A stretch of DNA of 10,822 nucleotides from CBDHHC01 sp050633205 (GCA_050633205.1 JBOEGA010000032.1:1-10822), one strand, 5' to 3'; shown: positions 1-6,904, counted from the first letter of the stretch. Program-made: numbers and translations. The notes: a model not told the origin generated them from the sequence alone.

Positions 1-422
1 CTAATTATAGGGGGAAGGTCACGTTGGTACTGCCCGCTATCCAATAAGGATGAAGCTACATCAAGGGCCACCAAAGCACTGAGACAGGTTGCATTTATAT
101 CAAATCCTGTAATCGCTTCCTGCAAATTTAATCCAGCCAGAATTTTGGCTGCATTGCAGGGTATTGCCTGCTCCATAGTACCAGAGGCAGCTATCAGGCA
201 ATCAATGTGGTTTGAGGTTAGGTTGGCACTATCCAGGGCTCGATTAAGTGCTTCAACAGCCATCCGGGATGCGGTTTCTGTCGTCGCATAATGCCGATAA
301 GCCACCCCCGTTTTTTTTTCGATGGTCCCTTCTTTTAAGTCATTTTCTTTATCCAGCTTTAGAGAAGACACCCTTGCTGAAGGCAGGTAAACACCGCTCC
401 CTGACAATTCCAGTCTGCGCAT
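1..422 (-). CDS. Beta-ketoacyl-ACP synthase III (FabH-like), N-terminal part, cut by window edge
   Basis: This is the first 140 codons of a thiolase-fold ketosynthase of the KAS III group, which condenses an acyl-CoA or acyl starter with malonyl-ACP in fatty-acid or polyketide-like synthesis in the cytosol. Reading the minus strand from the ATG at 422-420 gives an N-terminus with SGSGVYLPSARV, typical of the first strand of FabH proteins, then EKKTGVAYRHYA and TASRMAVEALNRALDSA, the usual KAS III helix. The segment DINATCLSALVALD places the expected nucleophile at Cys113, next to Cys112 of E. coli FabH. The catalytic His and Asn lie beyond the window. The frame is open upstream to a stop at 498-500, but 422 is the only good start; no strong Shine-Dalgarno is visible. 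The paralogue type (housekeeping or secondary metabolism) cannot be decided from this half. Confidence 0.85.
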   Translation of the reverse strand, partial: MRRLELSGSGVYLPSARVSSLKLDKENDLKEGTIEKKTGVAYRHYATTETASRMAVEALNRALDSANLTSNHIDCLIAASGTMEQAIPCNAAKILAGLNLQEAITGFDINATCLSALVALDVASSLLDSGQYQRDLPPII

Positions 423-685
423 TTTTAATAACGTCCAGTCAAAGATTTTTGCCCTTCTATGAAATCCGGAGCAATTAACAAACGAAATCCAAGCCAGTTA
501 ACCGAGGCCAAGCATATTACATCACTAAGTAAAGCTCTAACATTGTTCATATCATGTCATATTCTATCAATCCTATTTATGAAAAGTCGGATACTTGGTA
601 TTATATAAAGCTCCTTGTCGTATTTTTTAGTATTTTCACCGGCATGAGCAGTAATGAAGCTTAGTTTTTCTGGCAACTGTCAAAA

Positions 686-700
686 ATGAAGCGACTTCAT
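686..700. repeat. Short inverted repeat, possible operator
   Basis: ATGAAG and CTTCAT flank a 3-base centre CGA, a perfect 6-base-arm dyad. It lies in the divergent gap about 264 bases upstream of the ketosynthase start. This size fits a dimeric regulator site, but a chance dyad of this length is also plausible. Confidence 0.2.
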
Positions 701-1163
701 CTGTATCTTGATAAGCGCTATTTACTGTCCTGTGGTATTGGGTCATTTTACTTATGGTTCCCTAAATTTCTAGTAGCGTAAATAGTGGGCTTTGGCACAA
801 AAAAACGATTGCCTGTAATATCAAATGAGTTTAGCTGAGATATGATCAGACATTTCCGGGTTATTCGCGGGGCAAGACTGCTATATCTTCAAATTCGGCT
901 ATCACATTAACTCAGCCATACGAGCGATCCTAACCCGAAGCAGTCGTATTCCAAAAAGTCTTTCTGTTGAGTTTTTATATGGTGCATTCGACCAGTAAAC
1001 GCTATTAAATCAATGCATTAAAATATGAAAGATCCCTGTAAGTATTTAAAAAAATAAAGGTGACTGTAGTTGGTAAAGTCTTGCTCTTGTGTTACGTAAT
1101 CAGGCAACTTGCGGAGTGCATATGAATGCAGCAGACTTCATCCTCTTTCACTATCAATTTTCT

Positions 1164-1167
1164 GGAG
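1164..1167 (+). promoter_or_regulatory. Shine-Dalgarno that supports the uronate dehydrogenase start
   Basis: GGAG lies 9 bases before the ATG at 1177, inside the purine run GGAGAGAGAAG. Another GGAG at 1113-1116 could serve the in-frame ATG at 1126. The 1177 start matches where the Rossmann fold of the family begins. Confidence 0.6.
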
Positions 1168-1176
1168 AGAGAAGCA

Positions 1177-2061
1177 ATGAAAAGAGTCCTGATTACAGGT
1201 GGTGCAGGGCAGTTGGGTACTATTTTGAGACGTCGGCTCAACGATGCATATGATCTCCGGATCTCTGATCAGGTTAAAGTAAGAGATTTATTACCAGACC
1301 AGGAGTTCGTAAAGGCTAATCTTACTGATTTAAGTGCTGTCAGGCCTGCGGTTTCAGGGATGGATTGTGTCGTTCATATGGGGGCTTATTCTCTTGAAGA
1401 AGAATGGGATACTCTTTTGCAGGCAAATATAATAGGGACTTATAATATTCTTGAAGCAGCAAGGCTGGAAGGTGTTAAGAGAATTGTGTTTGCCAGTAGT
1501 AACCATGTTGTTGGTTTTTATGACAGGGTGTGTAAGCTTGATCATCGGAGTCTACCAAGACCTGATAGTCGTTATGGTGTCAGTAAGGTCTTTGGCGAAC
1601 AGATGGCAAGCCTTTATGCTGATAAATATGGATTGGAAGTTGCGTGTATTCGAATCGGTCATGTAACTGATGTCCCTCAAGAACCTATAAGCCTGAGTAT
1701 TTGGCAAAGCCCCAGGGACCTAGAGCAGTTGATACATATCTGCCTAACAAATCCAGAAATAAAATACGAAATTGTGTATGGAATATCAGACAATGAAAGA
1801 GCTTGGTGGGACAACAGCAACGCTTTTCGCCTTGGTTATAAACCGTTGGATAAAAGCGAAGATTATGCTGCGGACATTCTATCACCAGAAAAAAAATGGA
1901 AGGTCTACCCTCTTGCTAAGCAGAAACAGGGCGGGCAATTTGTTCTTGCTGAAAGAGGCTGGGGGCCTTCTTTCCCGAAAACAAAACGCTCCCAAAAGAT
2001 AAAATCGCTTATAAAAAAGGCTCTGAAGCAAACATTAAATACGGTTTGGCCTAAGAAATAA
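1177..2061 (+). CDS. udh: Uronate dehydrogenase (NAD-dependent, SDR/epimerase fold)
   Basis: Likely oxidises D-galacturonate or D-glucuronate at C1 with NAD+ to the corresponding aldarolactone (EC 1.1.1.203), the first step of oxidative uronate breakdown. The 294-residue product opens with MKRVLITGGAGQLG, the dinucleotide-binding GxxGxxG motif at residues 8-14. FASSNH at 105-110 supplies the catalytic Ser, and Y133 and K137 in RYGVSK form the YxxxK pair. The segment with SIWQSPRDL and later AWWDNS is characteristic of uronate dehydrogenases rather than of general sugar epimerases. Family members are about 265 residues; this one has an extra basic C-terminus from about residue 260, rich in Lys. 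An in-frame ATG at 1126 would add 17 residues, but homology and the GGAG at 1164 favour 1177. It converges on the nucleotidyltransferase gene with a 34-base gap and no evident terminator. Confidence 0.88.
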   Translation: MKRVLITGGAGQLGTILRRRLNDAYDLRISDQVKVRDLLPDQEFVKANLTDLSAVRPAVSGMDCVVHMGAYSLEEEWDTLLQANIIGTYNILEAARLEGVKRIVFASSNHVVGFYDRVCKLDHRSLPRPDSRYGVSKVFGEQMASLYADKYGLEVACIRIGHVTDVPQEPISLSIWQSPRDLEQLIHICLTNPEIKYEIVYGISDNERAWWDNSNAFRLGYKPLDKSEDYAADILSPEKKWKVYPLAKQKQGGQFVLAERGWGPSFPKTKRSQKIKSLIKKALKQTLNTVWPKK

Positions 2062-2095
2062 CCAAGTACAAATCTGTTTGCTAAAAAAGCGATAT

Positions 2096-3577
2096 CTACC
2101 AAAAATCGATTGAATGTATGCTGAAGGGTAACTTACCCAAAGCATCTGCTTTTTCAGGTTCCTCCCCAAGCACAAGCAGTTTTCTCGGTCGAGCCTCAAA
2201 TTTCACCTGTTGAGATTGCGTGCTTCTTGAGTTTATAGGTAAAGGAATTCTCGCCTTTAATAAATAATCACCTTCATCTCCCTTATGCCTGTACATCATT
2301 CGAGCAATATGAAAGTCAGATGAATTCAATTCATAAACGCACCGTCTTTTTTTTACATTCATCGAGGCCTTGATAGTAACTGTAAGGCCTTTGGCATTTG
2401 CAGGAACCTCAAACTCACATGTACAACCAGCAGTATCAATCGTTTTATTTTCAGCAGCAACTTTACGAACCTTACTCATCTTAATTACCGAAAAAGTATT
2501 GCGATTAATTGGATTGGTGCTTTGTAGCTGCTTTCTAAATTGAATTCTTTTGAAATATGATCGCCCAAGACTACTAATGATTGTATGATTTTCCAGAGGA
2601 CGAGCCTGCAATAGAGCAGAGAGTAAAGCTGGCAATCGTTTTTTGCCAAGATTACCAACTTTCTCCAGAACTTCTTCCGGTATTGGTGATTGTAAACGAT
2701 GTGATAAAAACGACAGAACTATCGCTGCATGAGGAGCAAGGTTACGTTTTTTTATGAGGTTAACAAAAAGATCCCAGTCTATATTCCCAGAAGAAATGAC
2801 GTTGTCACAATCAACAATCCAGTCACTGTGCCTGTGCCCATCAACACTGCCATGGGCGATAGCAATTAACAGCATATCGGTTTCGCATGGAATACGCGCC
2901 TGTGTCCCCATAAAGTCAACAACAGACGACCGGTTCCATACGTCTTCATCAAGCTGTTGTTCTGCTCCCAGAACTCGAAAAAGGCTTTGGTGAATGTCAA
3001 TATCACCAAACTCACCTTTGATGAAGTTCAAGCCCACAATACCATCAGCTAACGTTTGGGCATAACATAATGATCGACCATTCTTGGTCTCCCATCCATC
3101 TTCATTCAGTATTCTCAGAGCTTCCTTAAACTGAGCAGGACGTATCAAGATGTCTACATCACTGATAATTCGCCCCTTTATGTTGTTCTGTGAAGATGCA
3201 GCTCTAGCAGCCCCCTTGAACAATAAGACTTCTATGCCGGCGTTCGTTAATTTTTGTATGGCAGGCTCAGATGAGCGCAGGGAAAGTCTGGACTTGGTCC
3301 AGAACATTCTGACGAGACCGTTTAAACGAGCTCTGTTTGGAACACTGATATCGTTCTCGCTAAATCTAGCTGCAATTGGTAGTAAAAGGCGTTGTTCTTT
3401 CCAGTGGACATCATCAATATCGTAACTAGTCATCCAGTCTTTAAACAGCTTTTTGGCCACTTCTTCATCTTTTAAAGCAGCAGCTCTGAGTAGTTGTTCA
3501 GTATGTGCTGTTGGCCAGGCCCAGCTATAATTTGGAAATATTCTTGATGATGAACGAATGTTGATTGGGAATAACAT
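2096..3577 (-). CDS. Nucleotidyltransferase-fold protein (NTP_transf_5 type) with extra C-terminal domain
   Basis: Last gene of the five-gene minus-strand operon, 493 residues. Residues about 30-350 resemble the NTP_transf_5 family of the polymerase-beta nucleotidyltransferase superfamily. LLFKGAA (118-124) and SDVDILI (139-145) carry the first two acidic metal ligands, D140 and D142. FGDIDIHQ (190-197) supplies the third acidic position. AHGSVDGHRH with WIVD (241-256) is the usual His-rich helix. Such proteins are presumed to transfer a nucleotide to an unknown acceptor and often sit beside PqqD and HprK-like genes. Residues about 360-493 look like a separate beta-rich domain with many Lys and Arg; I do not recognise it, and it makes the protein longer than I expect for the family. 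The ATG is 9 bases past the stop of the preceding glycosyltransferase, with AAGGG as ribosome site overlapping that stop. Substrate unknown. Confidence 0.75.
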   Translation of the reverse strand: MLFPINIRSSSRIFPNYSWAWPTAHTEQLLRAAALKDEEVAKKLFKDWMTSYDIDDVHWKEQRLLLPIAARFSENDISVPNRARLNGLVRMFWTKSRLSLRSSEPAIQKLTNAGIEVLLFKGAARAASSQNNIKGRIISDVDILIRPAQFKEALRILNEDGWETKNGRSLCYAQTLADGIVGLNFIKGEFGDIDIHQSLFRVLGAEQQLDEDVWNRSSVVDFMGTQARIPCETDMLLIAIAHGSVDGHRHSDWIVDCDNVISSGNIDWDLFVNLIKKRNLAPHAAIVLSFLSHRLQSPIPEEVLEKVGNLGKKRLPALLSALLQARPLENHTIISSLGRSYFKRIQFRKQLQSTNPINRNTFSVIKMSKVRKVAAENKTIDTAGCTCEFEVPANAKGLTVTIKASMNVKKRRCVYELNSSDFHIARMMYRHKGDEGDYLLKARIPLPINSRSTQSQQVKFEARPRKLLVLGEEPEKADALGKLPFSIHSIDFW

Positions 3578-3586
3578 AACTGGCCC

Positions 3587-4264
3587 TTACCCATTCTTTA
3601 GTTTTTCAGCTTCACGTCTGCGCAAAATTGCTGCCCTCGCAACATTCAGGTATCCACTATCACGGGCTGAAGTCTTATTGTATGATAAACTTCCTTCCCG
3701 AATGCGCCGTAAAGCGAGGACCTCTGGAAGCTGCTTTAATACGTTTCCGCTTTCTCGTATCCTGGCTAACCAGTCAATCATCTCACCGGCTCCACCTGCA
3801 GGGTCAATGATGTCGCCATTGAACAAGGCAACTTCTGTACGAATAACCATCGTTGTCCTTAACCAGCCGTCACTAACCTGACCGGGATCATTCGGATCGT
3901 CCAGATTGCGGAATGTTTTTATTCTGGAGAAAACACCTGATAACTCTTGATTAATGCACAACTCTTCCAGTTGTCTCTCCATTTTATGAGGTAACCAAAG
4001 ATCATCAGAATCTAGAGTCGCTATTGTTTTAGTAGTAACCTGTTTAATGCCAGTAGTCGTTGCATGCCCGGGGCCGCTATTAGTCTGTTTGAGCAGTTTT
4101 ATGGGGCCTTCAAGGTTTTCAACTATTCTAACAGTATTGTCTGTTGATCCATCATCAACTACGATAATTTCCTCAGGTGCAACAAATTGTCGGAGAACAG
4201 AGTTAACGGCCTCACTAATTGTATTTTCGGCATTATAGGCTGGAATAACTACAGAATATTTCAT
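3587..4264 (-). CDS. Family 2 glycosyltransferase (GT-A fold)
   Basis: Predicted cytosolic inverting glycosyltransferase of 225 residues, transferring a sugar from a nucleotide-sugar to an unknown acceptor. MKYSVVIPAYNAENTISEAV is the classic GT2 first strand and helix. VVDDGSTDNT (35-44) binds the nucleotide, and LDSDDLW (84-90) is the DxD metal site with D85 and D87. E161 in GEMIDW is a plausible catalytic-base region, and RRIREGSLSY near 186-195 is the usual C-terminal loop. No membrane segments are seen, so it is not a processive polymerase. Its ATG overlaps the TAA of the preceding glycosyltransferase by one base (TAATG), indicating translational coupling. At 225 residues it is compact for GT2. 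Donor and acceptor cannot be told. Confidence 0.85.
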   Translation of the reverse strand: MKYSVVIPAYNAENTISEAVNSVLRQFVAPEEIIVVDDGSTDNTVRIVENLEGPIKLLKQTNSGPGHATTTGIKQVTTKTIATLDSDDLWLPHKMERQLEELCINQELSGVFSRIKTFRNLDDPNDPGQVSDGWLRTTMVIRTEVALFNGDIIDPAGGAGEMIDWLARIRESGNVLKQLPEVLALRRIREGSLSYNKTSARDSGYLNVARAAILRRREAEKLKNG

Positions 4265-5025
4265 TACAGTTTATCCCATTCGTAGAGTTGCTCAAGTTGC
4301 TTTGTATCGAAAATATCTCCCGGTAGCTTATAATCTGACATTGCTTTTCGTCGTTTAACTGATTTGAGTAATGCTCTTGCAAATTCCCTGCGGGAAGTTT
4401 GAACATCTCTTGTCATGTTTGTTGTGTGTCTGCGGTAATAAACACCAATTTCATCGCTTACTATATAATTTGGTTTCTGCTCAAAGAGGCGTAATAAAAA
4501 ATCCACATCCTCAGCCATGATACAATCAACATCAAACATGCCAACTTTCTTTACCAACGAAGTGCGGTAAATACCAACAGCTAGTTGCACGCAACGGCCA
4601 TCAAGTGTCGAAGAGTTTTCGCATGGAGCAAGAGAACCCGGAGGAGCCTCTCGAAAAAAGCGAACTGTGGAGTATAAAACGTCAAGTTGACTATCATCTG
4701 CAAAAAACTTTAAGTCCCGTTTGAAACGTCCTGCAGGGGACAAGTCATCTCCATCCAGAAACGTGACCAGATCTGCGTCTTCCGGAATATTATTCAGGGC
4801 TACATTTCTGGATTTTGTTATTCCCTGATTTTCAGTTGTTATGATACTCAGTTCTTTATTCTCAGATGCAATTTGTGCAAGAATATCACCAGTGCGGTCT
4901 ATTGAACCATCATTAACAACCAGAATATGTAGATTAACGTCACCCTTTTGGGAAAGTACTGATTGGATACTGTCTCGAATAAATGGCTCGACGTTATAAA
5001 CAGACATCAATACAGCTAACTTCAT
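4264..5025 (-). CDS. Family 2 glycosyltransferase (GT-A fold), upstream paralogue
   Basis: A 253-residue GT2 enzyme. MKLAVLMSVYNVEPFIRDSI opens the fold, VVNDGSIDRT (36-45) binds nucleotide, and FLDGDD (89-94) holds the DxD site at D91 and D93. MAEDVDFLLRL (170-180) is the ED motif expected for the catalytic base. YYRRHTTNMT (196-205) matches the common C-terminal GT2 loop. There are no transmembrane helices, so it probably adds single sugars in the cytosol. Its ATG overlaps the TGA of the HprK-like gene by four bases (ATGA). It shares the overall motif plan with the next gene but has its own C-terminal third, so the two probably add different sugars or act in sequence. The acceptor could be a lipid, a glycan or a peptide; the operon context leaves all three open. 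Confidence 0.87.
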   Translation of the reverse strand: MKLAVLMSVYNVEPFIRDSIQSVLSQKGDVNLHILVVNDGSIDRTGDILAQIASENKELSIITTENQGITKSRNVALNNIPEDADLVTFLDGDDLSPAGRFKRDLKFFADDSQLDVLYSTVRFFREAPPGSLAPCENSSTLDGRCVQLAVGIYRTSLVKKVGMFDVDCIMAEDVDFLLRLFEQKPNYIVSDEIGVYYRRHTTNMTRDVQTSRREFARALLKSVKRRKAMSDYKLPGDIFDTKQLEQLYEWDKL

Positions 5026-6077
5026 TGCTTTGCACTTTCTATAAACGCTTTTATTGAACCTGCTATCTCAACAGGATCAGTTCCTAAATGAACCTTATAT
5101 GCAGGCAGTGCTCTGCAAATTTTAGCTGCAAAGTTCATTGTTTTGTGCCAGTTACCCGTTAACTGATAAAGATTGCTCGGGACCAGGCTCAACATAGCTT
5201 CTTTGCTGGAAGTTTTTTCAAAAGATGTTTTGACTGAATGTGATATCTTTGGCAGTAATATTGCCTTGATATTAAGGTGGCTGGCTCGTTTGCCCGCGCC
5301 TAGTCGCTCAAAGTCAAAAAGATATTTATTCTGCCAGTTAGGTCCTGTAAATATGTTGTCGGCTAAACTCAGGTCATTACGTTCAAGGCCGCCAATATCC
5401 TGCTTTAAATTTTTGATTAACGGGTATGTCTTGATACACTTATCGTTGATATCAGCAACAACATAATCATCGCCGACGCTATCAAGTCCACTAAGAATTC
5501 CTGCCAGTGTTGTTCCCGATTTACCTGATCCACCCGCTCCAGATAAAAGAACTCCGATGCCCTCAAGACCAAGTGTTCCTGCATGGATGAGACCTTTGGA
5601 GGTGTTATGGTAGGCCCAGTGAATAAATTGCCTAAGAGGAAATGTAGGCTCCCATGGTGGTAGATGTTCATCGCTTTTTATAAACTGTACACCCAACCCT
5701 TCAGTATCTGAGTAATATTGCCAGATACCGTAATTCGTATCGCATGTACCATCGAGATCGTGCTGCTGTAAGTACTCAACAAATTCTTTAATTGAAAATG
5801 CATCCGAAACTACTGGCATCAAGGGAAGACCCGGATTGCTATTCGCATCCATGAGGTGCACTGTAATGACTTTGCTATCTTTTTTCTCAAGGGCAGTGCT
5901 TGAGACCAGGTTATTTTGACAAAACTCAATATAGCGATTACTGGAGAATGCTCCTTTTATAGTTAAACCGGGTAATTCCAGACAGTGTTGTTGAGTTTTA
6001 TCAGCATCCTGATTTTGCGCGCAATCAAACAAAGTTTGTGCATGATCGCGCACAGCCTGCAAATTTGGTACAGGCAT
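5022..6077 (-). CDS. HPr kinase/phosphorylase-like (HprK-related) ATPase
   Basis: A 351-residue protein whose C-terminal half resembles the P-loop kinase domain of HprK. IHAG followed by LEGIGVLLSGAGGSGKS (about 164-187) reproduces the HprK arrangement of a conserved His (H165) some 20 residues before the Walker A Lys (K186). GDDYVVAD (202-209) matches the acidic strand that holds the catalytic Asp of HprK. The N-terminal 150 residues do not look like the HprK N-terminal domain and I do not recognise them. No HPr or PTS gene is present, so classical carbon-catabolite control is unlikely. HprK-related kinases are known beside PqqD and nucleotidyltransferase genes, and one, in paeninodin biosynthesis, phosphorylates a peptide Ser. 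Here the start ATG directly abuts the PqqD-like stop (TAAATG). Phosphorylation of a peptide or sugar is inference; the target is unknown. Confidence 0.8.
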   Translation of the reverse strand: MPVPNLQAVRDHAQTLFDCAQNQDADKTQQHCLELPGLTIKGAFSSNRYIEFCQNNLVSSTALEKKDSKVITVHLMDANSNPGLPLMPVVSDAFSIKEFVEYLQQHDLDGTCDTNYGIWQYYSDTEGLGVQFIKSDEHLPPWEPTFPLRQFIHWAYHNTSKGLIHAGTLGLEGIGVLLSGAGGSGKSGTTLAGILSGLDSVGDDYVVADINDKCIKTYPLIKNLKQDIGGLERNDLSLADNIFTGPNWQNKYLFDFERLGAGKRASHLNIKAILLPKISHSVKTSFEKTSSKEAMLSLVPSNLYQLTGNWHKTMNFAAKICRALPAYKVHLGTDPVEIAGSIKAFIESAKQ

Positions 6078-6503
6078 TTAATTTACTGCCGGTTTAACTG
6101 GCCAGCCTTGAGTTTCTTCTACATCATGGATTGGGTCGGCAAGAATGAGATCTGAAAGTTCATCAAAAACCTCAATAGTTGGCTTTGAATCCATTTGAAG
6201 CAACTCTTCAGCTTCAGATTGCCTTAAATCTCGTCCATTTTCAGCTGCATCAGCGGTAATAAGTTCAAGCTCAACCAATCTCTCTATAAATAAAGAGACC
6301 ACATCGCCACCTATATCCTGTTTGGCAAGAATATGGGCAGGTGCAACGCCATCCATGAGGAATTTCCAGATTAAAGCAGCACTTTTATCAATTGCGTGGT
6401 ACTTGCCTGATGCCAAGTTTAGAACAACATATTCTCCATCGAATTCCTCAAATACAACATCTGTACTTGAAAGTACAAATTTTGATTTCATACTCACCAC
6501 CAT
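6078..6503 (-). CDS. PqqD-like peptide-binding protein with substrate-like C-terminal tail
   Basis: First gene of the operon, 141 residues from the ATG at 6503. Residues about 8-82 match the PqqD / RiPP recognition element pattern: FEEFDGEYVVLNLASGKYHA gives the three-strand sheet, and SAALIW with later FIERLVELELI gives the winged-helix part. Such domains bind leader peptides and hand them to modifying enzymes. Residues 83-107 form an acidic linker. Residues 108-141 form a tail with FDELSDLILADPIHDVE and QGWPV, which resembles short peptides found near PqqD/kinase loci more than it does the domain itself, so this may be a binder fused to its own substrate. A longer GTG-initiated form from 6527 is open, but AAGGAG at 6513-6518 lies 9 bases before the 6503 ATG and decides the start. 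No signal peptide or Cys is seen. Confidence 0.75.
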   Translation of the reverse strand: MVVSMKSKFVLSSTDVVFEEFDGEYVVLNLASGKYHAIDKSAALIWKFLMDGVAPAHILAKQDIGGDVVSLFIERLVELELITADAAENGRDLRQSEAEELLQMDSKPTIEVFDELSDLILADPIHDVEETQGWPVKPAVN

Positions 6504-6512
6504 AACTGATAG

Positions 6513-6518
6513 CTCCTT
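6513..6518 (-). promoter_or_regulatory. Ribosome binding site of the PqqD-like gene
   Basis: AAGGAG on the minus strand, 9 bases before the ATG at 6503. It falls inside the longer GTG-initiated reading frame and so argues against that start. A second in-frame ATG at 6491 is possible but further from the site. Confidence 0.65.
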
Positions 6519-6567
6519 CCCACCCACATATTTTATATATCTATTAGTTTAACTTACCGCCGATGAT

Positions 6568-6655
6568 CTCTCTTTAGCCGAGAGTATTCCAATCACAATT
6601 CATCCCCCAGTTAAGACGGGGGAGAGCAAAAGGAATAGCAAGTAAAACAGCTTGC
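6568..6655. promoter_or_regulatory. Cluster of three small inverted repeats in the divergent control region
   Basis: Three dyads lie in a row: CTCTC/GAGAG at 6568-6572 and 6580-6584 (7-base loop), TCCCCC/GGGGGA at 6603-6608 and 6618-6623 (9-base loop), and GCAAG/CTTGC at 6638-6642 and 6651-6655 (8-base loop). They fall in what would be the 5' leader of the minus-strand operon. None has a U tract, so they are not classical terminators. They could be operators or leader structures. Short arms make chance a real alternative for each one singly. Confidence 0.3.
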
Positions 6656-6743
6656 ACGAGTTTTTTGATGCCTCTTGCTTGCCGTCAGATGTAAGATTAT
6701 GGAATTTCCGCAGAAAAATTCCCATAACCTTGATTTTTAGCAT
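6600..6743 (-). CDS. Possible 47-residue small protein upstream of the PqqD-like gene
   Basis: An ATG at 6743-6741 opens a frame of 47 codons ending in TGA at 6600-6602. The product starts MLKIKVMGIFLRKFHN, is basic in the first half, has one Cys at residue 30, and ends in a hydrophobic stretch (LFYLLFLLLSPVLTGG). Its position, 96 bases before the PqqD-like start and on the same strand, is where a precursor peptide would be expected. No Shine-Dalgarno precedes it, though a TATAAT sits 7 bases upstream, which would fit only a leaderless message. It has no recognised leader or core motif. A chance open frame is about as likely. Confidence 0.2.
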   Translation of the reverse strand: MLKIKVMGIFLRKFHNLTSDGKQEASKNSCKLFYLLFLLLSPVLTGG

Positions 6744-6757
6744 GGGTATATTATAAG
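6730..6757 (+). promoter_or_regulatory. Candidate sigma-70 promoter of the lactonase gene
   Basis: TTGATT at 6730-6735 and TATAAG at 6752-6757 are separated by 16 bases. The minus strand of the same AT-rich box reads TATAAT (6755-6750), so back-to-back promoters sharing one box are possible, although the minus-strand copy lacks a good -35. It would leave a leader of about 150 bases before the TTG start. Confidence 0.3.
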
Positions 6758-6900
6758 TTTCAATGCACTTATCGAACATTATTCACAATTAATGTTAAGG
6801 TGTGGGAATGCTGAATATGGGAGGCTTTCTCGAAGGGATAATTGAGAAATATTGCCTAGTTTACAGGCTTTTGGTCTAAAAGCATATTTGGTTAATTGGC

Positions 6901-6904
6901 GGAG
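6901..6904 (+). promoter_or_regulatory. Shine-Dalgarno that decides the TTG start of the lactonase
   Basis: GGAG ends 7 bases before the TTG at 6912. The frame also contains an earlier TTG at 6852 without such a site, so 6912 is preferred. Confidence 0.6.

Larger units (their letters stand above)
423..1176. other. Intergenic stretch without a convincing gene
   Basis: These 750 bases separate two divergent genes. All six frames are broken by stops. The longest open piece on the plus strand, 846-998, has no usable start. A short perfect inverted repeat sits at 686-700. The stretch is AT-rich and should hold the promoters of both neighbours, but I see no clear -35/-10 pair. It could be decayed mobile or coding DNA; I recognise nothing specific. 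Confidence 0.5.

Noticed and set aside
846..998. Open frame of about 50 codons on the plus strand left of udh
   Set aside because: It begins right after a stop, has no start codon or ribosome site, and resembles nothing I know.
1126..1176. Longer N-terminus of the uronate dehydrogenase from ATG 1126
   Set aside because: It adds 17 residues ahead of the Rossmann fold that the family does not have, and a closer ribosome site serves ATG 1177.
2062..2095. Bidirectional terminator between udh and the nucleotidyltransferase
   Set aside because: The 34-base gap contains no stem-loop; a run of A at about 2083-2088 alone is not enough.
5022..6077. Canonical HPr kinase of carbon catabolite repression
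   Set aside because: Only the C-terminal kinase half matches, the N-terminal half differs, and no HPr or PTS gene is nearby.
2096..6503. A lasso-peptide or other known RiPP cluster
   Set aside because: PqqD and kinase genes are present, but no leader peptidase/transglutaminase-like B2, asparagine-synthase-like C, radical-SAM enzyme or exporter is in the window, and the genes after the kinase are glycosyltransferases.
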